From NCBI RefSeq assembly GCF_020080835.1, contig NC_058161.1, forward strand, positions 15,923,603 to 15,987,602: a stretch of 64,000 nucleotides of DNA. Reading direction: 5' to 3'. Shown here piece after piece: positions 50,902-64,000 of this stretch; position 1 is the stretch's first letter; every line of letters starts with the position of its first letter. Under the pieces are notes generated by a model. The model had not been told where the DNA came from, made no database searches, and saw nothing but the letters and a program-made list of their open reading frames with translations. The position numbers were made by a program, and so were the translations under genes. Origin of the DNA: Cotesia glomerata (Eukaryota > Arthropoda > Insecta > Hymenoptera > Braconidae).

Positions 50902-53077
50902 TACACTGAGAGACAATTTTATTCACAGCTAATAAAAACGCGTATTTGGAATTTCTTTATGTTAGTACTACTTGTCAATAAATATTAATTACATATAAAT
51001 ATCATTTGTTTTGCAGTGAATAAAATTTTATTAGTATTTAATAAAATTTTATTAGATACTAATATGTGTTTATTAAAACCACCGCCAGTCTCGCTTTAAC
51101 GGTAGCCATCTTTAATGCTGAAGTCAAGGCGTAGAATTCGGAGTTATTGTTTATTAATAGTGAATAAAAATTAAAATAATTATTAAACAGTGAAGAGTGT
51201 CTATTAACCAATGGATGTTTTATCAAAAGAAAGGGATTTAGATGCATTGTGGCCAATTTTTCAACGCATATAAAAATTAAAATTTCTTTAAGTAATTCAA
51301 TGTATATATGTGTATATTTATAACCTGCTTGCGGTTAGCCTTATTTGATTTTTAATTTTAATGTCAGCACAAGTGCGAATGTTACCATTATTAGTAGATT
51401 TTATAAAAATCTAAATATTGCAGCCGTCCTCATGGCGCAACTTTTGAAAAATTTAGCCATTTTCTGACTTAGTTTGTCGAGCTGAGTCAGAAAATATATA
51501 TAGTTCAAAAGTTTATATATGTATGTATTTATATATATATATATATATATATATTTATACGATATAACGCGGCTTGTCAGCACGATAGCGTTTTCAATTT
51601 ATGACCGATTCTTCTCAAACTCAGCATGCTTTATCTATCGATCAAGACCAAGGTTAAGTTCGAAGATGAGCTTAATCGGGCGAGTAATTTGGAAATGACA
51701 GGATTTTGAAATTTTGAAAATCGTAAAAATTGATGATTTTACTACTTCAACTTGGTATAATTACTGAACTAGACAAAATATTGAAATTCGGTAAAATGCA
51801 TTGTAAAGCTCTTTTAATAAGCTTCAATTTTCACCACTTAGAAGTGGTAGTAGCCTCAATATTACTCCTTTTAGAGTTCGTTTAATGAAACAGTTTTACT
51901 GTTGCAGCCGTTTTAGAATTATTGTCTACATCATAGCTTAATCATGATGTAAATTCAATAATTACGATATTGATCAGTCTTTTGTGTAATGTTTTCGGGT
52001 ATGTTGTCAGTAAATATGTCACAAATTAGTTCTAACCATTGTTTTCTTCAACTCAAATTTTATCCGGTTGCAAAATTCTGATTAACTTGAAAACTGTTGT
52101 TTCTCAGCAGTTACTTAAAATTTGGACATTTATAATTCAAATCTTATAATCTGTGCAATTCTTTGGTAAATATTTGAGAAACTTTTTCTTCACAAGATAA
52201 TTTTTTTTCCAAAATTTGTTGTAAATAGTTTTAAATTTATTATTGAATTTTGTTTTTAATTCATGAATTAAGTTATACATTATCAGTGTTATTATATTAT
52301 TTTATTAAAAATCAATTTTTTTTATTTGAAAAATCTACTTCCATTTCGGCTGCCGAATGGCCTTTTTTTTATATCATGGAGTGATTTTTAATAAAAGAAA
52401 AGTTAGTTAAATATAATAAATTCTAATTATTTTTTTATAAATATTCATAACACTGAAGTTAGCCGTCAGCTGTGAATTTTAAAAATTTTTTTAACAAATT
52501 TTTATTAATTTTCACATGTGGAACTTTTTGATCATATTATTTTTATAATAATTTAATTGCTATAAAATAAAAAAAAATTTTTTTTAATTTATCTGTCAAC
52601 TTCAGTGTCATAAATATTTATCTTTAAAAATTAAAAAAAAATTTCTATGTATTTTCATTATAAAATTCCATTTCCTGATATACATTTTTTTATTTGAAAC
52701 TATGGATAATCGTCAATAGTTCAACATTATTTGGTGATAATAGATAGATTTATTATAAAATTTGTTGACAAACATTTATTAACAAAAAAAACCGATTATG
52801 ACGTTTTTATCTTATTTTTCATTGATTTCTAAAAAACTAAGTTATTTTGTGTATAAATAAAAACGTATTATACACTAATAAACGCGTATTAAATACTAAT
52901 AAACGTTTATTAAATATTAATAAATACGTATTAAATACTAATAAAATCTCAAAACTGGTCCAAATAAAAATTTTATTTGTATTTAATAAATTTTTTATTT
53001 GCGCATGAGCCAAATATGTGTTTTACTAAATACAAATAAGCGTTTATTAGTATTTAATAAAACTGTCTCTCAGTGTA
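50902..53077. mobile_element. CACTGAGAGAC foldback element (2.2 kb)
   Basis: TA + CACTGAGAGACAATTTTATT at the left, AATAAAACTGTCTCTCAGTG + TA at the right. The right arm repeats TAATAAACGTATTAAATAC units. Interior carries a TA run (51530-51552) and a 51570-51730 segment like 21570-21700. No transposase frame. It sits exactly between two SINE-like copies. Confidence 0.75.
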
Positions 53078-53081
53078 GTTT

Positions 53082-53475
53082 ACTTTGGATAGAGTAGAGG
53101 GAGAGTATCTGGCTACTAACTTAGAGTTCTGGGTTCGATTCCCGGACGAAAATTCCGATTTGTATTTTCGGTTACTGCAAAGTTACCAATAAATCCAACT
53201 TTCTACCATTTCCCTCCCTAAAATTTCTTTTAAAAAAACCGACCGTCAATTTTTACAATAGTTGAATTGTAAAGTTCACTAACACATCTTGTATAATTTG
53301 CTCTACGGTATTCTACTTTTTAAGTCTCTTGCTAGTCTTATGTGTTGAATAAAATTTACAATAGTAGATCGTAAAAATTATTAAATGACAAGTATACTCC
53401 ACCTTTACTATTTTATTTAATAACAATTACGATAGTAACATAGTAAAAATTCCATTAATTTCCTTTTCGTGTAGA
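53082..53475 (+). mobile_element. tRNA-derived SINE-like unit, copy 2
   Basis: GGATAGAGTAGAGGGAGAG and GGGTTCGATTCCCGGACG head, with the same tail as 50297-50708 (TCTTGTATAATTTGCTCTAC, ACAATAGTAGATCGTAAAAA, CCTTTTCGTGTAG). Confidence 0.75.
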
Positions 53476-53548
53476 CTATATTTTACTAAATATTTTTCTG
53501 TTATCGTGCTAAACAAAAAATAATTATGTGACTGAAAGGTTATTATGG

Positions 53549-53632
53549 ATGATGTCTCAGATAGCTTAACTGGAAGAGCCCTTAGTGCGTAACCGGAAGA
53601 ACCGGGTTCGATACCCGGTCCGGGCTATCACG
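53549..53632 (+). other. tRNA-like head of a second SINE type
   Basis: TAGCTTAACTGGAAGAGC resembles a tRNA D arm, and CCGGGTTCGATACCCGG a T arm with perfect stem. Acceptor pairing is weak (two mismatches), so it is more likely tRNA-derived than a gene. Confidence 0.5.
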
Positions 53633-54180
53633 AATTATTTTTCTGTTTTCCGAGTCAAAGTAAATTATGGTGACTCTTAAGCCCATATTCAACCAAAAAT
53701 AGTTCAAGTAACTATGTATTGGGGTTCAATGTGATAAATAATTTTAGGTATAAAATAACATCACTTAGATGTTAGTGCATAAAAAAAAGTTGAAAAAGAT
53801 ACTTTTGGAATATAAGGACTGTATAATACCTGGTAGAGTGACTTTACAAGATCTTTACGTAGAAAAGACTGTCAAATTGCCTTAAATTAAGTATCTTGAG
53901 ATTAAAATGCGTATTTCAGTATGAAATCTCTCTTGACGATAAGAGCGATCGAGGTTAGTGAGATAAGATATGCAAAGTAAGATGATTTTGTTTGACAATT
54001 AAATCGGAATTTGGGTTAGTTTAATAAAAATATGTCAATGCAATATTTCAAATGATCCAAAAAGCATATTATCGATCGAAAGAAATAAATTTTGAAGAGT
54101 TTGATTGTTTTAAATTAAGCAGAAAAGTTCTTAAACTAAAAAATGTTTCACAGAAAAAAGAAAAATGGAAAAACTACATT

Positions 54181-54973
54181 AGGGCAAATACCCCAATAGA
54201 TGGACGGTTAAGCAAACTCTCGTATTCTATTAAAAAAATAATATAGGAATATACAGATAAGTTGTGATAAAGTAAATTATATTTATGTAAAAATATATAA
54301 TTAACCAGGAAAAAATAAGTAAAACTTCGTAAAACGTTGTAGTAATTAATAAAAAAGAAAAATGTAAGAAAAAGTTCAAAACCCCAGTAGATGGACAAAA
54401 TCTCCAGTAGATGGACAGTCAATACCAATAGATGGACACTACCTACAAGCGATATTTTTACTCTTATTCTCACATTGATCCACCAATAAAATTAAAAAAA
54501 AAAAATAAGAAAATTCATCATATAAACTCAATGTCCATCTATTGGATAAAGGTTAGAAAAGTGTCACCAATAGATGGACACTAAATTCTATTATTTCTTT
54601 TCGATTTTATCATTAAAATATTATATTTCTAGCTTTGTTAGTAAAATATAAGCATAATTATATGTACAAATCTTACTTTTTTTTATTATTTTTAATAATA
54701 ATAACAAATAATGTCCACCAGATATCTGTCACACGCTTACTAGTGGCGGCGCTCTCGGAGCAAAACCTCGAGACGTCCAATTTAAATAATTTTTTTAAAC
54801 TATTATTATAAATAAAAAGTTAAAAAAAAATTACTTTTCGCTCTCAGAACTATTTTAGACATAAAAAAATATAACGACTTAAGATTTTTGTTCTTAAAAC
54901 TAATGTAATTGCTTCTAGAAATAATATCTGTCCATCTATTGGGGGGGTGTCCATCTATTGGGGTATTTACCCT
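54181..54973. mobile_element. CCAATAGATGGACA motif element
   Basis: Ends AGGGCAAATACCCCAATAGA and TCTATTGGGGTATTTACCCT. The motif CAATAGATGGAC or close variants recurs about eight times in both orientations (54194, 54384, 54403, 54426, 54530, 54567, 54928, 54948). A GC-rich core ACTAGTGGCGGCGCTC lies at 54739. No coding frame. Confidence 0.75.
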
Positions 54974-54974
54974 A

Positions 54975-55133
54975 TATTAATTATTACAGATTTTTTAACA
55001 ATTACATTGTAGAATGTAATATTTACATTTTAATGTAATAATTACAATCTGAAACTGTAATTTTTTCAGTTTTCTATACGGAACGCCACGTTTACATTAT
55101 ATAATGTAATTTTTCCATTTTTCTTTTTTCCGT
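54975..55133. mobile_element. TTACATTATATAATGTAA MITE relative
   Basis: Shares TTACATTATATAATGTAA, CTGAAACTGTAATTTTTTCA and the CTTTTTTCCGTG end with the nested MITE at 9768-10050. It directly abuts the 54181-54973 element. Confidence 0.6.
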
Positions 55134-57014
55134 GTTGTTGATTGTAAGAACTTTTACTTACCTCTTGAATTTTCCTGCTTGATTCATGACCATTAAGCTC
55201 TTCAAAATTATTTCTATTGGTTCAAATAAGATTTTATGAGTTCAGAATGTCTCAGTTTTAGTTTCTAGAAATCGAAAATGATTTTTTGGGAAGAGGTTTA
55301 GAAAAATCAATAGTGCAATATGTTAAAAATACTATTTTTTATTTTTTAAGTTCTCTATAAAAATTTGTGAAGAGCAAAAATAAAAAATTGAATTTTTGAT
55401 CATTTTCGAAACTAAAAAATTTTGAGCGATTTCTAAAAATTTTTTTATCATGTGAATTTTAGAAAAAGCCCTTAAAACATGATAACCTAGTATAAAAAAA
55501 TTTATTTTTTTTTTTGCGCTATCCTAAGAAATGCAATCTTAATTAATCTAGCGAAAAGCGTCCAAAAATCCGATAATATTATTCGTATTAAATCCACTAG
55601 AATTTTATGATTTTGTAAATGAAAATAACTTTTAAAAGTTGAACTTGTCTTTTCAATTTTTTAAACGTTTCATTTATAAACAATAGATAACAAAGTATAT
55701 AACAAGAGATTGAATTTTAATTCATTAAAAAATTTACTATAGTCTTTATTTAATTCGTTTTTTAATTTTTTTATAACACTCTAAAAAAATTATCAGTGGG
55801 AAAGAATATCATAATTCATTGTATGCAAAAATTAAAAGTTTTTTCCACATTTTTTTACGAGAACTCAATTAATTAAAAATTCAACAATCAACTACCCAAG
55901 GGGGTAGTCTCATACCTTCTCGTTTTTCTGCTACTACAAGTGAATAGTTGAATGAATTATATGCTGCTTGTTAAATTATGTTTTTAAATTCCAACCTTTT
56001 TTTTTTTATAAAATTGAATATCAAATATAATAAACGCCAAAACTAGGTTGCAGCACTATCTAATTAAGAACATTACGTATATTTTTATCTCGGTGAAATT
56101 ACGTCACCGGCAATTTGTACCCAAAGGTGAAAAGGAGGAAAAAGCTCAACATTCTGATCGCATGATTAATCATTTGGTTGAGATTCGAGGATCGCGTGTC
56201 AAATATAAAATAAAACTAGAATAGTTCAATTTAGGTCTCTCGATCATTGTCTTTAAAGGTATATACTCCTAGTGACACATATAATCTTTTTATAGAAACA
56301 ACATAAAGTATAAGACTTAAAAAAGAACATAATAGACGCAGTATAAGCTATTGATGATCATTTTCAGACGACATTTATATAATTTTCACTCATTCATTTT
56401 CACAGGCAAGAAAACTTAAACTGAATGGAGGACTAAAAACTTATAAAAGCCATGTATTGAAGGCCACATGGAGAAAAAAAAGTTGAATGGCTTGCTCGTG
56501 TATGATACTCACACACGTAAACATACAAACATGGAAAAGAAGCTTGTAAAGGGTACTGGTAGCTGAAACGGAAACGCAGCGCCGTTTGTTATTTGTTTTT
56601 CCTCTTTGGTTTTGACAGCTTTTGATAAAACTTTATGCTTTCTACTGGAGGACAATAGTTTCTATGGCCTCTGTATTTTTTATTCTCTGGATTGTCGATT
56701 AAAAGTGTCCGAATGAACGCTTTCAATAGAGTAATCGTTTTAATTATCTTCTTTCGTTCAATAACTTTTTATTGATTTGCCACAAAAAAATTGAACTAAT
56801 TATAGTTTTTTTTTGTCTATTTATTTAAAGAACTTTTTTTTCAAGATAACTGATTGTCCTGTTTCCAGAATTTCTTGTCTTGCATCTTCTAGGCTTTAAA
56901 GACCATTATCTTTGATTGATATAATCAAATTCTTCATCTCACAATTTATCTCCCAAACTTACAGTAATTTCGGTTTTCTTACTAATAAAAATTAGTAAAA
57001 AAAAAAATTTTTTT
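55134..57014. other. Gene-free stretch
   Basis: AT-rich, no family or gene recognised. Segment 56100-56720 is more balanced in composition without a reading frame. Confidence 0.35.
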
Positions 57015-57948
<934 letters not shown>

Positions 57949-59399
57949 TCTGTTAGATTACCAAGCATTGAAAATGATTCCTGAGTTATTATAACATTTC
58001 AGCACTCTTTTAATTGATCATTCACTAACTGCTACTTTTTAAAAGATATTTAGTTGATTGATCTCTCTTGATAGACAGAGAAAAGATAAATATAAAATTA
58101 TCTGACTGATTGAACATTTAAAAAGCACATTTCAACAAATCGGTTAGAATTGCATCTCAATGACACATTTTAATATTATTTACTGTTCAAATAGAGCGTG
58201 AGATCGATAAAGCAAAAAAATTAGGCATACGGAAAAAATTCAATGGAACAGAAGTAGAATAAACGTGCAAATAGCGAATATGTGAAACATACAGACCAAT
58301 CGATCGTACTGCTATTTTTACACTCGAGGCGTTTTACATAAGTGTGTGAAAAAACAATAACACAATATCAAATGGATGGAATAAGAATAAAAAAAAAAAG
58401 AACGAAACTCATTCTTTTTTTTTTTTAAATAAAATTTTCCTTTCATCTCATGAAGAATTTAATTAATTACATAACAGTTGAATTGTTTAGTAAGGGGTAA
58501 CTAGTAAAACCCAATCAAATTTAAAAGTAATCACAAAGACGTATGCATGAAATTGAATTCCTGGATTTAAAATAGATTAAAATGTAAACTGAGTAAATTT
58601 ATCTTGATTAAAATAAACCCATTTTTCGTCAAACGAGTTTTAAAAACAGACAAATGAACTGCCTGGACGTTCCCGCGATAAATTTTTTTATCAAACAATC
58701 AAAAGTTTAAATTATTTTAATTTACGTTTAACAGCAGTGTTCAGATATGTATACATATTACAAAGGAATCGAATCGAAAAATCATTTTGATTGTTAATTT
58801 TGTAAATAAAGTTTGTTTGGCCTTTTGTGATTTAAAAACATGTTAAATTAATAAATTCAGGAATCGATAAGGTTAAATTTGTAGCAATTCAACGTTAATA
58901 GAGACTGTATAAATCGCAATAAAATTTTGACGTTTAAAAGTGTCTAATGACATTTATGTAGGCATTGTTGCATACATAACCCAGGAATATCGATTTATTT
59001 TCATAGCACTATAAAGTTTTCTCCTTCTTTACTACTAATACCTCTTGCTGTTCTATAATCACAGTTTCGGTGGTAACCTTCACCTAGTCACCACACACAA
59101 CACAGTAGATCGGTAAAAAGTTGGTCATGTAAAGTAAGCTGATGTTAAGAATGAGAACAGAAAATCATAGACTATTATGTAGAATTGTACGTACCTATAG
59201 TCTTTTATCGCATAAGATATCTTTAAGACGAGGCACGTCTTTTGCCTGCTTGGAAGGTCTAGGAGCCTAACGATTTTTTAAGTTACATTTCTTGATTAAC
59301 CTCAGAGAATTTCAGGTTTATAATTACGCTATACTTTACTTATTTTTTACTGGTTAATAATTTAATAAAATTAAAAAATTTTAAATGTGAAAAAAAAAA
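57949..59399. other. Gene-free stretch
   Basis: AT-rich, nothing recognised. Confidence 0.35.
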
Positions 59400-59690
59400 T
59401 TGAATTTCGCGCTTTTGACGCAAAGCTTTAGATGTTTTGAGCGCATCGCCCACTACATCTTATAGCGTGCTATACCTTGAACAGAGAGAGAGAGAGGTTA
59501 ACAAGAAAGTGTATGATATAAATAGGGACATCAATCAACACATTATGTAGTTGTGTTATTTGACGTCAAATATAATTCAAGTTTATTAATTTAATTATAA
59601 CTTGTAACTTGCAGTCGCTGCTATGTGACTGTCGAGAATTACGAATTATGAATAAAGGAACTTTGGCTTGATCCATTTTAAGCATTCTGC
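59400..59690 (+). other. Possible solo LTR
   Basis: Moderate GC. TATAAATAG at 59517 is followed by CATCAATCAACACATT and, 135 bp on, AATAAAGGAACTTTGG. That order (promoter then poly(A) signal) fits an LTR, but no terminal TG...CA pair or target duplication could be fixed. Confidence 0.25.
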
Positions 59691-59989
59691 TCACGCTTAT
59701 TTTAGAATGTTAATAATTTTGCACGCCTCATAAGCGAAACGAATGATGTAGTGCTCTACTCTCGCCTTACAAATATCAAGTGATTTTTTGAACTAACATA
59801 TGGCGTCTTCGAATAGACTCCCATATTATTTCCTATGTAGGAATCTAGGGTAGGATCCTATATAGATTCTCACATTAATCAGGCGAAAAAAAATTTATTA
59901 AAAAATAAAAAATAATTGTGAAGTAATTGCTATTAATTAATTATTACTTGAAATTAATTCTGAAAAACGGATGTTGTAATTTTATCTAA

Positions 59990-60085
59990 TGAAAAAACTG
60001 CTCGTGTCTGATGGACTTGAACCCGGTACCTCATGGTGGACAGTCTTCTACGCTACTCACTGGCCTAAGTCACGTTCTTCCAAGG
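59990..60085 (-). other. tRNA-derived segment
   Basis: The minus strand reads GAGTAGCGTAGAAGACTG, then GGGTTCAAGTCC, an A-box/B-box pair. Flanks do not pair as a tRNA. Likely a SINE head of a third type. Confidence 0.45.
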
Positions 60086-60150
60086 CCTACGTTTATTCCA
60101 CATATAAATTCACTATAGGAATCCATACTTCCGATTTTGATTTCCCATAC

Positions 60151-61002
60151 ACACGGAAAAAAGTAAACTAATAAATAATAGTCGATTTATAATAAATAAT
60201 GATAAAATGCTAAAAATTACCATTTTGAACAGTAAAATCGTGGTTTTAATAATCACTATGTATTATTTATCAGTTAAATGCTACAACTTATTCTTTACAT
60301 AGAAGAAAATACTATTTCAAACAGTAATATTCGCTATGGGAATGTCTAAAATGTTAAAGTATAATAATTAAGAATTTTGACTTTGATATTTATCATTTCG
60401 TACATAAAAAATGACGCATGATATGTAAAAAGTATAAAATCCAGTTACTAAATTTTTAATACAAGCAGCGTCAATATTTACAAAGTAAAATGGTAAATTA
60501 TAAAAGCTCGCTAAAAATCAAACTATAATTATAATTAATAATTAGGGCCAGGAAGTTGGCGTTTTTTCTTTGTTCAAATTTGAGGTTAAACATATGAGGA
60601 ATCATTTGAACAACTGCGAAAGTCCTGGTCCTAATAATTATAGATATATCGACTTGGTGGGACTAGTAAAATATATATTTAAAGAGTAGAATTTTTACTG
60701 TTTCAAATATTAAATTCTCCCATCTGAGTTCCCCTTCTCCTCATAGTACGGACTATATATTGAAACGGCAATTTTTACTGTTTGAAACTGTAATTTTTTA
60801 AGATGAGAGGGTCGTTATCTACTATAATGACAGCTACTAATCACTTATTTTCGATATTAAATTATAAATTGTGGCTTTTACACTTTCTACATTAAGTTTT
60901 GTAATATTTATATTTTTGCCACCCCGATGTCCGCTTTACTGTTTGAAACTATAAAAATTAACCGGAATCCGATTGAATTTTACAGTTTACTTTTTTCCGT
61001 GC
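60151..61002. mobile_element. CACGGAAA...TTTCCG element copy 2
   Basis: Matches 29733-30491 end to end apart from a ~95-bp insertion at 60544-60636 (AGGGCCAGGAAG ... TCCTGGTCCT, itself an inverted repeat). Termini ACACGGAAAAAAGTAAACT and AGTTTACTTTTTTCCGTG. Confidence 0.8.
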
Positions 61003-61165
61003 AGGAATTCATGAACCCACAGGTTCCTATATGGATTCCTATAGAAATTCATATTTCCTAAGTGAATTTCTCATATAGGAATCCATGTATTCTCAGGTCC
61101 CTTTGTAGATTCCTATAGGAATCCATACTTCCTATGTAGATTCCTATATAAACTCATGTGGATCT
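61003..61165. repeat. TCCTATAGGAATCC repeat
   Basis: Several copies of TTCCTATAGGAATTCAT-type units, also at 59819-59880 on the other side of the 60151 element, which may have inserted into this array. Confidence 0.6.
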
Positions 61166-63839
61166 TTTTAATAGGAATAGCACTTGTAGAATAATATTTA
61201 CACATAATTGTTATGATGAAAAAACGGAATAGTACATAAAACACTACAGAAAATAATAAATATTTGATCGAAATAAGATTTATTTGAGCCAAATATATAA
61301 GATAGTTGGATATGGCCAAATAAATATTTATTTCTGGTAAATATATAATATATTTGAGCGATTTAGTTGCGTAAAATAAATAGTTTATTCATGGTAAAGA
61401 TATGGTTTATTTGTGGTAAATAAATCATAGTTGACGACAATAATGAACTTTTGAAATTTATTGTAACATTAAAGTTAGCTGTCACTTGACCAATTTTTAA
61501 TTTTATTTAACAAATAAATTAATTCTAAAAAATTATTTTTTTAAAATTGCATTTTTAATTTTTTCAAATTTCTATATGTCAATTTTTTTTTCTTATTTTT
61601 TGTTGCCATAATTTATTTGTTAACAAAAGTTCTACAAATTATTAAATATCTGCTAAAATAATTTTATCAATTTTCTGAAATTATAATGGCTTTAAAATGA
61701 AAAAAAAATTATTTTTTATTCTTTTAGTTGAATAATGAAATATTTTACGTGTCTTCTTTTAAATGAAAGTGTTAATTGTAGGTTGAGGATAATTTATATT
61801 TGTTTTTATATTGGAGGATAATTTATATTGTTATAGATGTCATTGTTTCGGACAAACTTAGCATCTTTACCACAAATAAATGATATATTTCTGACAAATA
61901 ATAAAATAATTCGAGTCAACTGTTATATTTACTTCTACCAAATATATATAGTTGTCATAAAGAAATATTTAAAAAAACGACTCAAATAATTCTTTTTTTC
62001 TGTATAGTTTCAACACGTAACATTTTTGAAAGACATTTTGCTTTTTAAATAAATAAAAAAAATGTTTAAAAAAATTATTCTGTGGACGTCCGTGTGTCTG
62101 ATGTATGTATAGAAACTGACGTGGTCACGATTGCTGCCAAAAAACTTAACTGATCAAGTCCATTTTTTTTTATACGCTTCAGTATTATCAAAAACTAAGT
62201 CCTTTCGAAGATCACGTTCTAATTCAATGTAGTGTAATTATAATGAGCAATAGTCTAAAATCCACTTATCATTTGTATATCCATATCTATGTACAATAGG
62301 TTCGTTTACAACACATATGCAGTACTTTTCTTTTTTGGGTAGACAATGGCGCCAAAGATTTAAAAGTATTTGTATTTTATTTTAATCAATTTTATTATGA
62401 AAAAAATGAGATTATGAGGCGTGCACTTTTGGATTTTCCAAACTTTTTTAATATCTATTTTTAAAAGTATTTAATCAAATCAAATCTTAATTTTTCAAAA
62501 ATCCGGACGATCACGTTATTTTAAAAATAACCATCATATAAATTGTAAAAACTACAATACAAAAATCGTTGACGCTACCTCTAAATTATCTCCGTAAATT
62601 AGAAAAAAATTTGATTTGAACTATAATCTAACATATTTTATTAATTATTGGCGGCGAACGGACTTCCTCAAGATGAAAAAATTACGTCAATGAGTCTGCA
62701 TTGTTTTATACAAGACATTTATTCTAGCTACTGATTAGCGGTTTGATTAAAAGCGAAATATAAAAGTGTTTACTTCCTAGAATTTACGATCATGTGAGGT
62801 TAAAACCCCCTGGTGAGTACACTCTTGATTTGTTCGAATGTATAAAAAAGCACATAAAATACCGCAACTAACCAACTCTTGCTCGATCTTTTTTGATGCT
62901 TACTTAAAAGTAAACTGTCTTCATTTCGAGTATACCGCAAAAAAATTATATTAATAATTATAAAAAAAGCAGAATTTTGTTAAGGATTATTTGTTTTAGT
63001 TCTTGACACGCGCTTTTTTCAAATTGAATTGTAAATAAAAATTAATTAAGAACAAACCACATTTTTACTAAAATTGTCTCTTTTTATAATTAAAGTTATA
63101 AATCTCAAGCATTCCAACCATAATTGACAAGCTATACGATTCACGTATAAGATATAAGAATACCAGTAGAACAAGTTAAGCTTCAATTTTGAAAATCAAT
63201 AACACGTATTTTGTACACTGTGAATCATTTTTGTCAAGATATACCATTGATAACTCTATTCCAATGTTATATGTATATTTATTCTTTTATTGTACATTTT
63301 GGTATGTCTCTGACTTTACCCTAAGCGAAATCCTTGACAAAATACAGACAATCTGAATCTGCTGGACCTGCAGTAATTTTTTTCTATTTTAGAATTCCAA
63401 TTCGTCTTGACCTATTCAATTGATTAAAATGCAGCTTACGACAATTGATAGGGTTCACTAGACTTCGTATCGGCTCCATTATATTTTTAAGCTCATCAAT
63501 CGGAAATATAATTATTCGCTTGAAATACAATGTTATTGAATGGTTTTAATGAGTCATACAATACCATGTTTAATAATATTTTCATTAATCACTAATCATG
63601 CAAAATGTTGCATCATAACTTTACTGTCTACTAAAAATTTTAATTTTTAATATATGTTGCAATAAATTTGTTTGTAAATAAATCAAAAATGAATTCAATA
63701 TCATTAATTGACTGTTTGAATATTTGCGAACGTGATAACTATTCTTTAAAATTATTAAACAGTTTTATTGACTTTATAATAATTTCACAATTTTCTACAT
63801 CAAGAGAAAACATTTCTTTTGAAAAAATAGGCATTTTTG
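61166..63839. other. Gene-free stretch
   Basis: AT-rich. Holds the ATTATGAGGCGTGCACTTTT motif at 62410. Segment 61250-61450 shows repeated AAATATTTATTT units, suggesting the arm of another foldback whose partner may be 61860-61980. No gene. Confidence 0.35.
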
Positions 63840-64000
63840 TGACAAGGAATAAATTTGTTGAAAATTTTAAATAATTTTATTTCTTAGCTGAAGAAATAAA
63901 AATTTTTCTCGCAGTAACTTTTTTCTTGAAAAAAAGTTTTTTTGATTTGGAAAAAAAAAACAATTTTAGATAGAAAACTTGCGAATTTTCATTAAAATTT
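63840..64000. mobile_element. Partial copy of the 235-486 MITE family
   Basis: TTGTTGAAAATTTTAAATAA, TTTCTTAGCTGAAGAAATAA and the following A/T-rich arm match the family. The copy runs off the window. Confidence 0.6.

Noticed and set aside
53549..53632. Functional tRNA gene
   Set aside because: T arm is good but the acceptor stem has mismatches; tRNA-derived repeat preferred.

Overview
This window reads as AT-rich insect nuclear DNA, most like a hymenopteran and plausibly a parasitoid wasp. The reasons are short GT-AG introns, arthropod core promoters (TATA plus ATCAGT initiator), secreted trypsin-like serine proteases, a divergent ionotropic-receptor (IR) pseudogene and a dense load of small foldback/MITE-type elements. 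No species-level marker was seen, so the wasp assignment is inference.

Protein genes are few and all the trypsins lie on the minus strand. Three look intact: 20024-20961 (3 exons, 266 aa), 28119-29212 (2 exons, 260 aa) and 41945-45286 (2 exons, 258 aa). Each encodes a signal peptide, a short propeptide ending in Arg before IVGG, the His/Asp/Ser triad and the Asp that gives trypsin-type specificity. Each has a TATAAATA or TATATAAG box and an initiator 5' of the ATG, so they look like a co-regulated cluster of secreted proteases. Two further protease loci are broken. One at 525-2169 lacks the active-site serine region. The other, 40487-41002, is a recent tandem copy of the 41945 gene that has lost its 5' half at a repeat boundary.

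On the plus strand, 34897-37636 is a decayed divergent IR: signal peptide, YNPFTNYAP motif, three membrane segments, several stops and frameshifts, and a 908-bp foldback insertion. At 38290-38700 is a decayed LINE reverse-transcriptase tail.

Nearly everything else is repeats. The most striking set is six foldback elements with CCCG...CGGG ends and arms built of simple or tandem repeats (841, 26191, 32147, 35621, 41060, 42886). Five of them are flanked by matching 2-bp duplications. Other families are an AACTTCCCGC element with GAGCTC palindromes and a CA/TG microsatellite (seven copies), TTAA-flanked GGGTGTAGTC elements (three copies), TA-flanked MITEs of several families, tRNA-derived SINE-like units, and a pair of hairpin elements at 40160 and 47195. 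Several are nested, which gives internal empty-site evidence for their boundaries.

Layout: 0-2.2 kb protease pseudogene and MITEs; 2.2-19.9 kb gene-free, repeats; 20-21 kb trypsin 1; 21-28 kb repeats; 28-29.3 kb trypsin 2; 29.7-33.4 kb foldbacks; 34.9-38.7 kb IR pseudogene and LINE scrap; 39.7-45.3 kb tandem trypsin pair with many insertions; 45.8-64 kb repeats only.
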